Notes under the pieces: generated by a model
What the model was told of the DNA's origin: nothing
Databases searched by the model: none
Seen by the model: the letters and a program-made list of their open reading frames with translations, nothing else
Made by a program: the position numbers and the translations under genes
Shown here: piece by piece, positions 1 to 7,477 of the stretch
How the letters are laid out: the number at the start of each line of letters is the position of its first letter
Numbering within the stretch: position 1 is the stretch's first letter
NCBI GenBank assembly: GCA_027030435.1
Contig: JALVEX010000353.1
Location: 1-8,158, forward strand
Length of the DNA stretch: 8,158 bases
Direction: 5' to 3'
From: Paracoccaceae bacterium
Lineage (GTDB): Bacteria > Pseudomonadota > Alphaproteobacteria > Rhodobacterales > Rhodobacteraceae

Positions 1-107
1 TGATGTCGGGCATGATGCAGACATCGCTTTCAGGCTATCTGTTCGCCCTTGGCGCATTCGGCGCGGCGGTGCCCGTAGCGCTGATGATGTACAGGAAGGA
101 GGGCTGA
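1..107 (+). CDS. C-terminal end of a membrane protein, probably the YeeE/YedE half of a sulfur permease (5' partial)
   Basis: A reading frame enters from the left edge and stops at the TGA at 105-107. The visible 34 residues are mostly hydrophobic (GYLFALGAFGAAVPVALMMY) and end in a short basic and acidic tail, RKEG. This is what the last transmembrane helix of an inner membrane protein looks like. Only 3 nt separate its stop from the ATG of the DUF6691 gene, and the Shine-Dalgarno of that gene (AAGGAGGG, 96-103) lies inside this coding sequence, so the two are almost certainly co-transcribed and translationally coupled. In many Proteobacteria a DUF6691 gene directly follows a YeeE/YedE gene, which is the main reason for the assignment. 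There is an ATG at position 3, but a 34-aa stand-alone gene is less likely than a truncated longer one. The family call is inference from context. Confidence 0.6.
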   Translation, partial: MSGMMQTSLSGYLFALGAFGAAVPVALMMYRKEG

Positions 108-110
108 GCC

Positions 111-704
111 ATGACAACGATACTTCTCGCACTGATCATCGGCGGCCTGTTCGGCTTCGTGCTTGATCGCGTCGCCGCGACCAACCCGGAATACATCATC
201 CGCATGCTGAACCTCACCAACCTGCATCTGGCCAAGGCCATCCTGCTGGCGATCGGCGTGGGCTCGATCCTGATGTTCGGCGGGCAGATGCTCGGCCTTG
301 TGGATGTGGGGCACATGTCGGTGAAAACGGCCTATGTGGGCGTGATCGTCGGTGGGGCGCTTCTTGGCATCGGCTGGGCGATCTCGGGCTTCTGCCCGGG
401 CACCGGCGTGGCAGCGGCGGCGACGGGGCGCAAGGACGCGCTCTTCTTCATCGCCGGCGGCCTTCTGGGGGCAGCGGCCTACATGGCCACCTACCCGAGC
501 TTCAAGGCCATGGGGCTTCTTGAGCCCATTGCCGGGGGCAAGGTGACGCTGGGCACCATCCCGGGCGCCAAGTATGAGGGGCTGACCAGCCTGCCCGGGG
601 ATATCCTCGGCATCGTTCTGGGGATCGTGTTCATCGTGGTGGCCTTTGCCCTGCCCGAGCGGCTTGCCGGTTCGCCGGAGGGCAGGACGCAGCCGGCGGA
701 ATAA
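111..704 (+). CDS. DUF6691 / YeeE-YedE family membrane protein, putative sulfur-compound transport
   Basis: This complete 197-aa protein is very hydrophobic, with about five likely transmembrane segments (roughly residues 2-20, 40-62, 72-95, 108-128 and 162-182). It has the signature SGFCPGTG at residues 92-99, with Cys95 at the end of a membrane segment. Conserved GxC/CPGT motifs of this kind are typical of YeeE/YedE (sulphur transport) proteins, where cysteines relay thiosulfate or a similar sulfur species across the inner membrane. At about 200 aa it is half of a full YeeE, and it would pair with the gene just upstream, as in PmpA/PmpB-type split permeases. The start at 111 is backed by AAGGAGGG with 7-nt spacing. 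An intrinsic terminator follows 36 nt after the stop, ending the operon. Family membership is fairly certain, but the substrate (thiosulfate, sulfide or polysulfide) is inferred. Confidence 0.82.
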   Translation: MTTILLALIIGGLFGFVLDRVAATNPEYIIRMLNLTNLHLAKAILLAIGVGSILMFGGQMLGLVDVGHMSVKTAYVGVIVGGALLGIGWAISGFCPGTGVAAAATGRKDALFFIAGGLLGAAAYMATYPSFKAMGLLEPIAGGKVTLGTIPGAKYEGLTSLPGDILGIVLGIVFIVVAFALPERLAGSPEGRTQPAE

Positions 705-740
705 CCGATCGGCCAGGCCGTGATGGAAAAAACAGGAAGG

Positions 741-771
741 ACGGCCGCGGGGCAGCCTCGCGGCCGTTTTC
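741..771 (+). terminator. Intrinsic terminator after the YeeE/DUF6691 operon
   Basis: A perfect 9-bp GC-rich stem (ACGGCCGCG at 741-749 pairs with CGCGGCCGT at 759-767) closes a 9-nt loop and is followed by TTTT (767-770). It lies 36 nt after the DUF6691 stop and separates that unit from the xdhC-cox genes. Confidence 0.85.
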
Positions 772-800
772 TGATGCCCGGCCGCTTCCGTGGTGGCATG

Positions 801-836
801 CCGGGGGCAATGAGTATTTGGGCCAAGATGAAGGGG
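801..836 (+). repeat. Possible dispersed intergenic motif (GAGTATTT...AAGATGAAG)
   Basis: The spacer between the permease operon and xdhC contains GAGTATTTGGGCCAAGATGA, preceded by a CCGGGGGC block. From memory, similar short AT-rich cores (GAGTATTT, then a few variable bases, then AGATGAAG) recur between genes in Rhodobacteraceae genomes. There is one copy here, so its repeat nature cannot be shown from this window. No small gene or clear promoter is visible in the 705-894 spacer apart from the terminator. Confidence 0.3.
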
Positions 837-894
837 CTTGCAGGGCGCGGCGCGCGGGGGCATCCTCGGGGCATCAGGCAGGAGAGGAGTGAAG

Positions 895-1881
895 ATGCAG
901 AGAGAAGCCGGCCCGCCGCAGCATGATGCGATCCCCGAAACCGCGCTTGCCTGGCATCGCGGCGGCAAGGGGGCAGTGCTCGCAACTGTGGTGCAGACCT
1001 GGGGCAGCGCGCCCCGGCCCGTTGGCAGCCAGCTTGCGATCTCGGGCGCGGGCGAGATCATGGGCTCGGTTTCGGGGGGGTGCGTCGAGGGGGCGGTGAT
1101 CGTCGAGGCGGAGGATGCGCTGAAGGATGGCAGGGCGCGCATCCTCGAATTCGGCGTCGCTGATGAGACCGCCTTCGAAGTGGGGCTGGCCTGCGGCGGC
1201 ACCATCCGGATCCTGCTCGAGCCCGTGGGCGCGCAGATCCCGGAAGAGATGCTGGCAGAGCTGGTGGAAGCGCGCGCGGCGCGCCGGCCCGTGGGCTATG
1301 TGGTCAACACCGCCACATGGGAGCGCCGGCTTACGGGGCCGGAGGAATTTCCGGAGCGTTTCCGCGCCGATCGCTCGGGGTTCATGGAGGATGGCGAAAC
1401 CTTCATCGCCATTCACAATCCGCCCCTGCGCATGATCGTGGTGGGCGCGGTGCATATCGCCCAGGCGCTTGTGCCCATGGCGCGGATCGCGGGCCATGAC
1501 GTGACCCTGATCGATCCGCGCGAAACCTTCGCCGCCGCCGCCCGCTTTCCCGGCGAAACCATCCTTGATGACTGGCCCGACGAGGCGATGGCCCGGCTCG
1601 GCCTCGATCCGCGCACCTCGGTGGTGACGCTGAGCCACGATCCCAAGATCGACGATCCGGCGATCATGGCGGCGCTTGGCTCGGATGTGTTCTATCTTGG
1701 CTGCCTCGGCTCCACCCGCACCCATGCAAAGCGCGTGGCGCGGCTTGTGGCGGCGGGTTTCGATGAAGCGGCGATTGCGCGCATCCATGCGCCGGTGGGG
1801 TTTGACATCGGGGCGCGCACGCCGGCCGAGATCGCCGTTTCCATACTGGCCGAGATCACCGCCCGCCTGCGCCGGGGGTGA
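895..1881 (+). CDS. xdhC: XdhC/CoxI-family molybdenum cofactor maturation protein
   Basis: This 328-aa protein has the two-part layout of the XdhC family. An N-terminal XdhC_CoxI domain (about 15-110) carries TWGSAPRPVG (35-44), SVSGGCVEG (58-66, Cys63) and ACGG (99-102, Cys100). A C-terminal Rossmann-like XdhC_C domain (about 178-325) carries VVGAVHIAQ (182-190), the TLSHDPKIDDPA stretch (245-256) and YLGCLGSTRTHAKR (267-280). Known family members bind molybdenum cofactor, protect it, and help sulfurate and insert it into xanthine dehydrogenase-type enzymes, and are not part of the mature enzyme. Its place just before coxS fits a dedicated chaperone for the downstream enzyme. I chose the ATG at 895 because AGGAGAGGAG (880-889) sits 5 nt upstream; an in-frame ATG at 838 lacks such a site and would add 19 residues that look non-homologous. 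coxF or coxI would be an equally fair symbol. Cytoplasmic. Confidence 0.9.
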   Translation: MQREAGPPQHDAIPETALAWHRGGKGAVLATVVQTWGSAPRPVGSQLAISGAGEIMGSVSGGCVEGAVIVEAEDALKDGRARILEFGVADETAFEVGLACGGTIRILLEPVGAQIPEEMLAELVEARAARRPVGYVVNTATWERRLTGPEEFPERFRADRSGFMEDGETFIAIHNPPLRMIVVGAVHIAQALVPMARIAGHDVTLIDPRETFAAAARFPGETILDDWPDEAMARLGLDPRTSVVTLSHDPKIDDPAIMAALGSDVFYLGCLGSTRTHAKRVARLVAAGFDEAAIARIHAPVGFDIGARTPAEIAVSILAEITARLRRG

Positions 1882-1929
1882 GCGGAACGCGCCGGTGCGG
1901 CGAAAACCGGCGGGCACCGGGAAAAACGC

Positions 1930-1958
1930 TTCGCATTTCGGAAGTCGCATGGTTTACT
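1930..1958 (+). promoter_or_regulatory. Weak candidate sigma-70 promoter before coxS
   Basis: In the AT-richer part of the 114-bp gap between xdhC and coxS, TTCGCA (1930-1935) and TTTACT (1953-1958) are 17 bp apart. Each matches 4 of 6 bases of the -35 and -10 consensus. This could give coxSLM its own start, separate from xdhC. The match is modest and the call is only a suggestion. Confidence 0.22.
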
Positions 1959-1995
1959 TGCAGATGAATCAACGGAAAACGACAGGGAGGATGTG

Positions 1996-2481
<486 letters not shown>

Positions 2482-2544
2482 GCGGCGCGAGGATCTGCGC
2501 GCGGGCACCGGCCCGGCGCATCGGAATTTCAGGGAGGAAAGAGA

Positions 2545-4908
2545 ATGCCAGCAGACGGAGGCATCGGCGCCAGCACCAAGCGGCGCGAGGATGTGCGGTT
2601 TCTGACCGGACAGGGCAATTACACCGACGACATCAACATTCACAACCAGGCGCATGTGTTCTTCCTGCGCTCGGACATGGCGCATGGGAAGATCAACGGC
2701 ATCGATACCGCCGCCGCCGAGAAGATGCCCGGCGTGATCCGCATCTTCACCAGCAAGGATTTCGAGGGCGTGGGCGGCATCCCCTGCGGCTGGCAGGTGA
2801 CGGACCGCTTCGGCGAGCCGATGCAGGAGCCCAAGCATCCGGTGCTGGCGGAGGGATTCGTGCGCCACGTGGGCGAGCCGATCGCCGCCGTGGTGGCCGA
2901 AACCCTGCAACAGGCGCGTGATGCGGCCGAGGCGATCGAGCTTGACATCGAGGAGCTCCCCCCGGTGGTGGACATGGCCGCGGCGCTCGAGGAAGGCGCG
3001 CCGAAGGTGCATGAGGATCTTTCCTCGAATCTCTGTTTCGATTGGGGGTTCGTCGAGGAAAACCGCGAGGCGGTGGACGAGGCGATCAGGAACGCCCCGC
3101 ATGTGACCACGCTTGAGCTCAGGAACCAGCGCCTGGTGGCCAATCCTATGGAGCCGCGCGTGGCGATCGGGGTCTATGATCGCGCCGATGACGAGCACAC
3201 GCTCTACACCACCAGCCAGAACCCGCATGTGATCCGGCTTCTGATGGGCGCCTTCGTGCTCGGCATTCCCGAGCACAAGCTCAGGGTGGTTTCGCCCGAT
3301 GTGGGCGGCGGCTTCGGCACCAAGATCTTCCACTATCAGGAAGAAGCCTTCTGCACCTTCGCCGCCAAGGCGGTCAATCGCCCGGTGAAGTGGCGCTCCT
3401 CGCGCTCGGAGGCCTTCATGTCGGACGCGCAGGGGCGCGATCACGTGACAAAGATCGAGCTGGCGCTTGACGAAGAGGGCAAGTTCCTCGCCATCCGCAC
3501 CAATACGCTGGCCAACATGGGCGCCTATCTTTCCACCTTCGCGCCAAGCGTGCCCACCTGGCTGCACGGCACGCTGATGGCCGGCAATTACACCACGCCG
3601 CTCATCTACGTGAACGTGAAGGCGGTGTTCACCAACACCGTGCCGGTGGACGCCTACCGCGGCGCCGGGCGGCCCGAGGCCACCTTCCAGCTCGAGCGCG
3701 TGATCGACAAGGCCGCGCGCGAGCTCGGCATCGATCCGATCGAGCTGAGGCGGCGCAATTTCATCACCGAGTTTCCCTATGAAACCCCGGTGGCGCTCAC
3801 CTATGACACCGGCGATTACCACGCCACCATGGACAAGCTCGAGGAGCTCGCCGATCTCAAGGGCTTCGAGGCGCGGGCGGCGGAATCGAAGAAGCGCGGC
3901 AAGCTGCGCGGGCTCGGCGTCAACTGCTATATCGAGGCCTGCGGCATCGCGCCTTCCAATCTGGTGGGCCAGCTTGGCGCGCGCGCCGGGCTCTACGAAA
4001 GCGCCACGGTGCGCGTCAACGCCACCGGTTCTATCACCGTGATGACGGGGAGCCACAGCCACGGCCAGGGCCACGAAACGGCCTTCCCCCAGGTGATCGC
4101 CGACATGATCGGCATCGATCCCGAGCAGGTCGAGATCGTGCATGGCGATACCGCCAAGGGGCCGATGGGCATGGGCACCTACGGCTCGCGCTCGCTTGCG
4201 GTGGGCGGCAGCGCCATGGTGCGCGCGGCCGAGAAGGTGATCAACAAGGCGCGTAAGATCGCCGCCCATCTGATGGAGGCATCCGAGGCCGATATCGAAC
4301 TGAAGGACGGCCGGTTCACCGTGAAGGGCACGGATAAATCGGTCGCCTGGGGGGATGTGACGCTGGCGGCCTATGTGCCCCACAACTATCCGCTCGAGGA
4401 GCTTGAGCCGGGGCTCGAGGAAACGGCCTTTTATGACCCGTCCAATTTCACCTATCCCGCCGGCGCCTATGCCTGCGAGGTGGAGGTGGATCCCGAGACG
4501 GGGAAGGTCGATGTCTGCTCCTTCCACGCGGTGGACGATTTCGGCAATATCGTCAATCCGATGATCGTGAGCGGGCAGGTGCACGGCGGGCTTGGCCAGG
4601 GGATCGGCCAGGCGCTGCTGGAAAACTGCGTCTATGACGACGACGGCCAGCTTCTGAGCGCCAGCTACATGGATTACGCCATGCCGCGGGCCGATGATCT
4701 GCCCTTCTATTCGGTCGATCACAGCTGCCAGACGCCCTGCACCCACAATCCGCTCGGCGTCAAGGGCTGCGGCGAGGCGGGGGCGATCGGCTCGCCGCCG
4801 ACCATCGTCAATGCGGTGGTGGATGCGCTGCAGCGCGCCGGCCATGACGTGACCCATATCGACATGCCGCTGACGCCCGCGCGCGTCTGGGCGGCTATGC
4901 AGGGCTGA
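2545..4908 (+). CDS. coxL: Molybdopterin-binding large subunit, form II CoxL-like (aldehyde/xanthine dehydrogenase family)
   Basis: This 787-aa protein is full length for the family and carries its landmarks: a small N-terminal Ald_Xan_dh domain, the cofactor loop GGGFGTK (254-260), SHGQGHET (505-512, Gln508 in the cofactor contact) and GCGEAG (741-746), whose Glu744 matches the catalytic base of xanthine and CO dehydrogenases. The active-site loop is AYRGAGR (370-376). In form I CO dehydrogenase this loop is AYRCSFR and its Cys binds copper; here that position is Gly373. AYRGAGR is the form II signature. Form II enzymes have been found in bacteria that do not oxidise CO, so another substrate (an aldehyde, purine or N-heterocycle) is quite possible. 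The start has AGGGAGG (2531-2537) 7 nt upstream. The gene is 63 nt after coxS and 14 nt before coxM, clearly one operon. No coxD or coxE maturation genes are in the window. Confidence 0.93.
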   Translation: MPADGGIGASTKRREDVRFLTGQGNYTDDINIHNQAHVFFLRSDMAHGKINGIDTAAAEKMPGVIRIFTSKDFEGVGGIPCGWQVTDRFGEPMQEPKHPVLAEGFVRHVGEPIAAVVAETLQQARDAAEAIELDIEELPPVVDMAAALEEGAPKVHEDLSSNLCFDWGFVEENREAVDEAIRNAPHVTTLELRNQRLVANPMEPRVAIGVYDRADDEHTLYTTSQNPHVIRLLMGAFVLGIPEHKLRVVSPDVGGGFGTKIFHYQEEAFCTFAAKAVNRPVKWRSSRSEAFMSDAQGRDHVTKIELALDEEGKFLAIRTNTLANMGAYLSTFAPSVPTWLHGTLMAGNYTTPLIYVNVKAVFTNTVPVDAYRGAGRPEATFQLERVIDKAARELGIDPIELRRRNFITEFPYETPVALTYDTGDYHATMDKLEELADLKGFEARAAESKKRGKLRGLGVNCYIEACGIAPSNLVGQLGARAGLYESATVRVNATGSITVMTGSHSHGQGHETAFPQVIADMIGIDPEQVEIVHGDTAKGPMGMGTYGSRSLAVGGSAMVRAAEKVINKARKIAAHLMEASEADIELKDGRFTVKGTDKSVAWGDVTLAAYVPHNYPLEELEPGLEETAFYDPSNFTYPAGAYACEVEVDPETGKVDVCSFHAVDDFGNIVNPMIVSGQVHGGLGQGIGQALLENCVYDDDGQLLSASYMDYAMPRADDLPFYSVDHSCQTPCTHNPLGVKGCGEAGAIGSPPTIVNAVVDALQRAGHDVTHIDMPLTPARVWAAMQG

Positions 4909-4922
4909 GGAGGAGAGAAGCG

Positions 4923-5714
4923 ATGTATGAAGTGATCATCACAAGGCCCCGCAGCCTGGCCGAGGCCATCGAGGCGCTGGGCGACGACAACGCCACGGCG
5001 CTTGCCGGGGGGCAGACGCTCATCCCCACCATGAAGCAGCGCCTCGCCGCGCCCGAGGTGCTGGTGAGCCTCTCGGGGATCGACGAGCTCTCGGGCGTTA
5101 CCATCGGCGATGGAGAGATCACCATCGGCGCCGCCACCACCCACGCGGAGGTGGCGCGCGAAGTGGCCGGGGCCTGCCCCGCGCTGGCCGCACTTGCCGG
5201 CGGGATCGGCGATCCGGCGGTGCGGAATCGCGGCACCATCGGCGGCTCTCTCGCCAACAACGATCCGGCCGCCGATTATCCGGCGGCGGTGCTGGCCTGC
5301 GATGCCACCATCATCACCAATGATCGCGAGATCAGATCGGATGAATTCTTCGATGGCCTGTTCTCCACCGCCCTTCTGGAGGGCGAGATCATCACCGCGG
5401 TGCGCTTCCCTATGCCTGAACGCGCGGCCTACGCGAAATTCGATCAGCCGGCCTCGCGTTTCGCGCTCACCGGCGTGTTCGTGGCCGCCGGGGGCGGCGT
5501 GGTGCGCGTGGCGGTGACGGGCGCGGGCGAGGATGGCGTTTTCCGCTGGGATGCGGCGGAACAGGCGCTGATGAAGGATTTCAGCCCCTCCGCGATCGAG
5601 GGGCTCAGCCCCGATCCTTCCGGCATGATCGGCGATCTCCACGGTACGCCCGAATATCGCGCGCATCTGGTGGGCGTGATGACGAAACGGGCCGTGGAAG
5701 CCGCCCTGGGCTGA
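4923..5714 (+). CDS. coxM: FAD-binding medium subunit, CoxM type
   Basis: This 263-aa protein has the PCMH-type FAD-binding domain followed by the short C-terminal CO_deh_flav_C domain. The two FAD pyrophosphate-binding signatures are visible: AGGQTLIP (28-35) and RGTIGGSLANNDPAADYP (103-120), of which TIGGS (105-109) is the core. It would take electrons from the 2Fe-2S subunit and hand them to an external acceptor such as quinone or NAD. It is somewhat shorter than form I CoxM (about 288 aa). Translation starts 14 nt after the coxL stop, with AGGAGGAGA in the gap, so coxL and coxM are tightly co-expressed. It is the last gene of the operon, with a terminator about 27 nt after its stop. Confidence 0.92.
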   Translation: MYEVIITRPRSLAEAIEALGDDNATALAGGQTLIPTMKQRLAAPEVLVSLSGIDELSGVTIGDGEITIGAATTHAEVAREVAGACPALAALAGGIGDPAVRNRGTIGGSLANNDPAADYPAAVLACDATIITNDREIRSDEFFDGLFSTALLEGEIITAVRFPMPERAAYAKFDQPASRFALTGVFVAAGGGVVRVAVTGAGEDGVFRWDAAEQALMKDFSPSAIEGLSPDPSGMIGDLHGTPEYRAHLVGVMTKRAVEAALG

Positions 5715-5740
5715 ACGCGGATTTCGTCCGGCGGATCATG

Positions 5741-5770
5741 AGGCCCTCTCGCCCTGCGGGAGGGCCTTTC
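5741..5770 (+). terminator. Intrinsic terminator of the cox operon
   Basis: AGGCCCTC (5741-5748) pairs perfectly with GAGGGCCT (5760-5767), and CGC/GCG can extend the stem around a short loop. A short T-run (5767-5769) follows. It lies between the convergent coxM and HNH genes. There is no T-run for the minus strand, so it mainly serves the cox operon. Confidence 0.75.
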
Positions 5771-5784
5771 CTGCTCTGGCGTGG

Positions 5785-6723
5785 CTACTCGCCCCGGCCG
5801 AAGATTTCCTCGCGATGATAGCGCAGGTATTCCGGGTGCGGGTGATGGCGCGGGTTTTCGGGCAGAAGCAGCCTTTGTTCTGGCGCGATCAGCCGCTCAG
5901 CCACGTCCTGCGGCACCTTGTTGTGAGAAACGAGGATGCGCATGTCTGGGGCGACGGAGATCAGCCCGCGATCGAACATCCAGTGCAGCGTGCCCGAAAG
6001 CGCGATGCCGTTGTTCACGGAATCGGGGCCGCCGTGGCTGACGGGGCGGATATGGGCGGCCTGAACCTCGGCCCGGCCGCCGCCGTTGCGCAGGCTCAGT
6101 CCGCTGATCGCACAGCGCCCGCCATAGGCGCGCTTCACCATGCGGGCGAACTGCCGATCGCGCTTCTTGCGTGAAACCAGGATGCTATCGCGTGAATGAA
6201 GCAGATCGGCGGGGCCGGTGAAGGGGGCCGCAGCCTCGGCCATGCCGGGCGCGCCGGCCATGCCGGCTCCGGGAGGCGGGGCATCCCGGGGCAGGGCGTC
6301 GGCATCCGTGATCTCCGAGCAGCCGTAATTCACGATCCCTGCAAATTCCGCGTCCGACAGGATACGCACCGAGGAGGTGCTGGCCCCGCCCGCCATCGGC
6401 CGCCCGCCTTCTCCGCGCAGGGATTTTTCCCAGGCCATGCCATCGGGCCGGGCGCGGGGCACCACACGCTCGAATTCAAGGAGCGTGGCGGGATCCATGA
6501 TGGCGAAGTAGTGATCGGGGAGCGTGGGATCAGGCACGACATCCGCCACCTTCTGCACCGCCACATAGCCGAAGGCACCATTCTCGCGGCCTTCGTAGAA
6601 GATCACCCAATCGCCAATGGTTTTGCGCACGCTCCCCAGATACTTGCGGGGAAAGTGGTATTTCAGGCCCGGCACATCATCATAGGGCGAGTCCGGGTTC
6701 TGGGTGAAAACCGCCTTTGTCAT
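5785..6723 (-). CDS. HNH endonuclease (HNH_2 type) with an unassigned N-terminal, possibly PUA/EVE-like domain
   Basis: The C-terminal half of this 312-aa protein (about 180-305) is an HNH_2 nuclease domain: RCAISGLSL (203-211), AAHIRP (222-227, His224), NNGIAL (237-242, Asn238) and LHWMFDRGLI (246-255, His247). The typical tail follows (P.....P.YL.YHREEIFG, near 290-309). All the expected catalytic and metal residues are present. The N-terminal part (about 5-90) has an aromatic-rich pattern (YDDVPGLKYHFPRKYL, GDWVIFYEG, GYVAV, HYFAI). It recalls PUA-superfamily modules such as EVE or SRA that read modified bases, but this is pattern inference only. A Pro/Ala/Gly-rich linker (about 143-172) joins the two. 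The ATG at 6723 has AGGA 7 nt upstream. The gene is convergent with coxM and lies downstream of infC behind a strong terminator. A modification-dependent restriction role is plausible; no methyltransferase or partner nuclease gene is near. Confidence 0.85.
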   Translation of the reverse strand: MTKAVFTQNPDSPYDDVPGLKYHFPRKYLGSVRKTIGDWVIFYEGRENGAFGYVAVQKVADVVPDPTLPDHYFAIMDPATLLEFERVVPRARPDGMAWEKSLRGEGGRPMAGGASTSSVRILSDAEFAGIVNYGCSEITDADALPRDAPPPGAGMAGAPGMAEAAAPFTGPADLLHSRDSILVSRKKRDRQFARMVKRAYGGRCAISGLSLRNGGGRAEVQAAHIRPVSHGGPDSVNNGIALSGTLHWMFDRGLISVAPDMRILVSHNKVPQDVAERLIAPEQRLLLPENPRHHPHPEYLRYHREEIFGRGE

Positions 6724-6754
6724 GGGGCGATCCTGCCAGGGCGCATGGCTCCTG

Positions 6755-6786
6755 AAAAGAAAAAACCCCGCGCCGGGCGGGGTTTT
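6755..6786 (-). terminator. Strong intrinsic terminator of infC
   Basis: AAAACCCCGC (6762-6771) and GCGGGGTTTT (6777-6786) form a perfect 10-bp stem with a 5-nt loop. Read on the minus strand it is followed by TTTTTTCTTTT (6765 down to 6755). It lies 33 nt past the infC stop and ahead of the HNH start, so infC appears to be a single-gene unit with no rpmI or rplT behind it. Confidence 0.92.
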
Positions 6787-6819
6787 CGGGCTATCGCGGC
6801 GGCCATTCTGCCCGGCGGC

Positions 6820-7371
6820 TTACTTCCCCGTCGGGCCGATCATCATGATCATCTGGCGGCCTTCCATCTTGGGCATGTTCTCGATCTTTCCGATGCCGGC
6901 CTCTTCCACGTCATCCGCCACCCGCTCCAGAAGCTGGCGGCCGAGATCGAGATGCGCCATTTCGCGGCCGCGAAAGCGCAGGCTGATCTTCACCTTGTCG
7001 CCGTTTTCGAGGAAACGGAAGACATTGCGCATCTTCACGTCGTAATCGTGCTTGTCGGTGTTGGGGCGGAATTTCACTTCCTTGATGTCGATCGTCTTCT
7101 GCTTCTTGCGCGCCTCGGATTCGCGCTTCTGCTGTTCGTATTTGAACTTGCCGTAATCCATGATCTTGCAGACCGGCGGATTGGCATTGGGAGAGATCTC
7201 GACAAGATCGAGCCCGGCCTCGTCGGCCAGTTCGAGGGCTTTCCTGGGGGAAACAACGCCAAGGTTTTCGCCGTCGGCCCCGATCAGCCTGATTTCAGGC
7301 GCTGTGATTCTCTCGTTGGCGCGTGGTCCGGTATCGCGCTGCGGCGGGGCATTGTGAGGTCTGCGGGCTAT
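6820..7371 (-). CDS. infC: Translation initiation factor IF3, with a probable ATA start codon
   Basis: The product of 183 aa matches IF3 in length and in both domains. The N-terminal domain has RLIGADGENLGVV (28-40), the LDLVEISPNANPPVCKIMDYGKFKYE run (54-79) and then the lysine-rich linker. The C-terminal domain has KEVKFRPNTDKHDYDVKM, ISLRFRGREMAH and IENMPKMEGRQMIMMIGP. IF3 binds the 30S subunit, prevents premature 50S joining and checks start-codon/initiator-tRNA pairing. The frame is open back to a TGA at 7435-7437, but no ATG, GTG or TTG occurs before the ATG at 7161, which is deep inside the conserved region. An ATA at 7371-7369 begins IARRPHNAPP, a usual-looking alphaproteobacterial IF3 N-terminus, and has AAGGA 8 nt upstream. 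Starting at 7161 would delete 70 residues of the N-terminal domain. A rare start codon is expected, since IF3 represses its own mRNA that way (AUU in E. coli). Confidence 0.93.
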   Translation of the reverse strand: MARRPHNAPPQRDTGPRANERITAPEIRLIGADGENLGVVSPRKALELADEAGLDLVEISPNANPPVCKIMDYGKFKYEQQKRESEARKKQKTIDIKEVKFRPNTDKHDYDVKMRNVFRFLENGDKVKISLRFRGREMAHLDLGRQLLERVADDVEEAGIGKIENMPKMEGRQMIMMIGPTGK

Positions 7372-7384
7372 GGCTTTGTTCCTT
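7369..7384 (-). promoter_or_regulatory. Ribosome binding site and ATA start of infC (autoregulatory initiation site)
   Basis: Read on the minus strand this is AAGGA, eight spacer bases, then ATA. The good Shine-Dalgarno and ideal spacing mark ATA as the start where no standard start codon exists. In E. coli IF3 discriminates against the AUU start of its own message, giving negative feedback; the same logic would apply to AUA. The only other rare-codon option upstream, ATT at 7413-7411, has no Shine-Dalgarno. Confidence 0.7.
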
Positions 7385-7477
7385 CGGTTGCTTCGCGTCT
7401 TCGGCTGGCAAATTAGACGGGCGGGCGGCGTGTTTCAACCCGCTAAAAGCATGGGTTTGAGCAATTCGCCGCTGCTT

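Noticed and set aside
838..894. An XdhC start at 838
   Set aside because: It lacks a Shine-Dalgarno, whereas AGGAGAGGAG directly precedes the ATG at 895.
30..1950. Long minus-strand open frames opposite the DUF6691 and xdhC genes
   Set aside because: Low-complexity Pro/Arg/His-rich shadows of convincing plus-strand genes.
1958..1972. An FNR-like site (TTGCA...ATCAA) before coxS
   Set aside because: The half-sites have the wrong spacing (15 nt overall instead of 14) and the first half is imperfect.
6820..7161. infC starting at the ATG at 7161 (113 aa)
   Set aside because: This would remove most of the IF3 N-terminal domain, which is clearly encoded upstream in the same frame.
5785..7371. 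A defence island around the HNH gene
   Set aside because: Its neighbours are a metabolic operon and infC; no methyltransferase, helicase, toxin, integrase or other defence gene is visible.
6196..7416. A 406-codon plus-strand open frame opposite the HNH gene and infC
   Set aside because: It runs through the infC terminator and two unrelated real genes, so it is a composition artefact.
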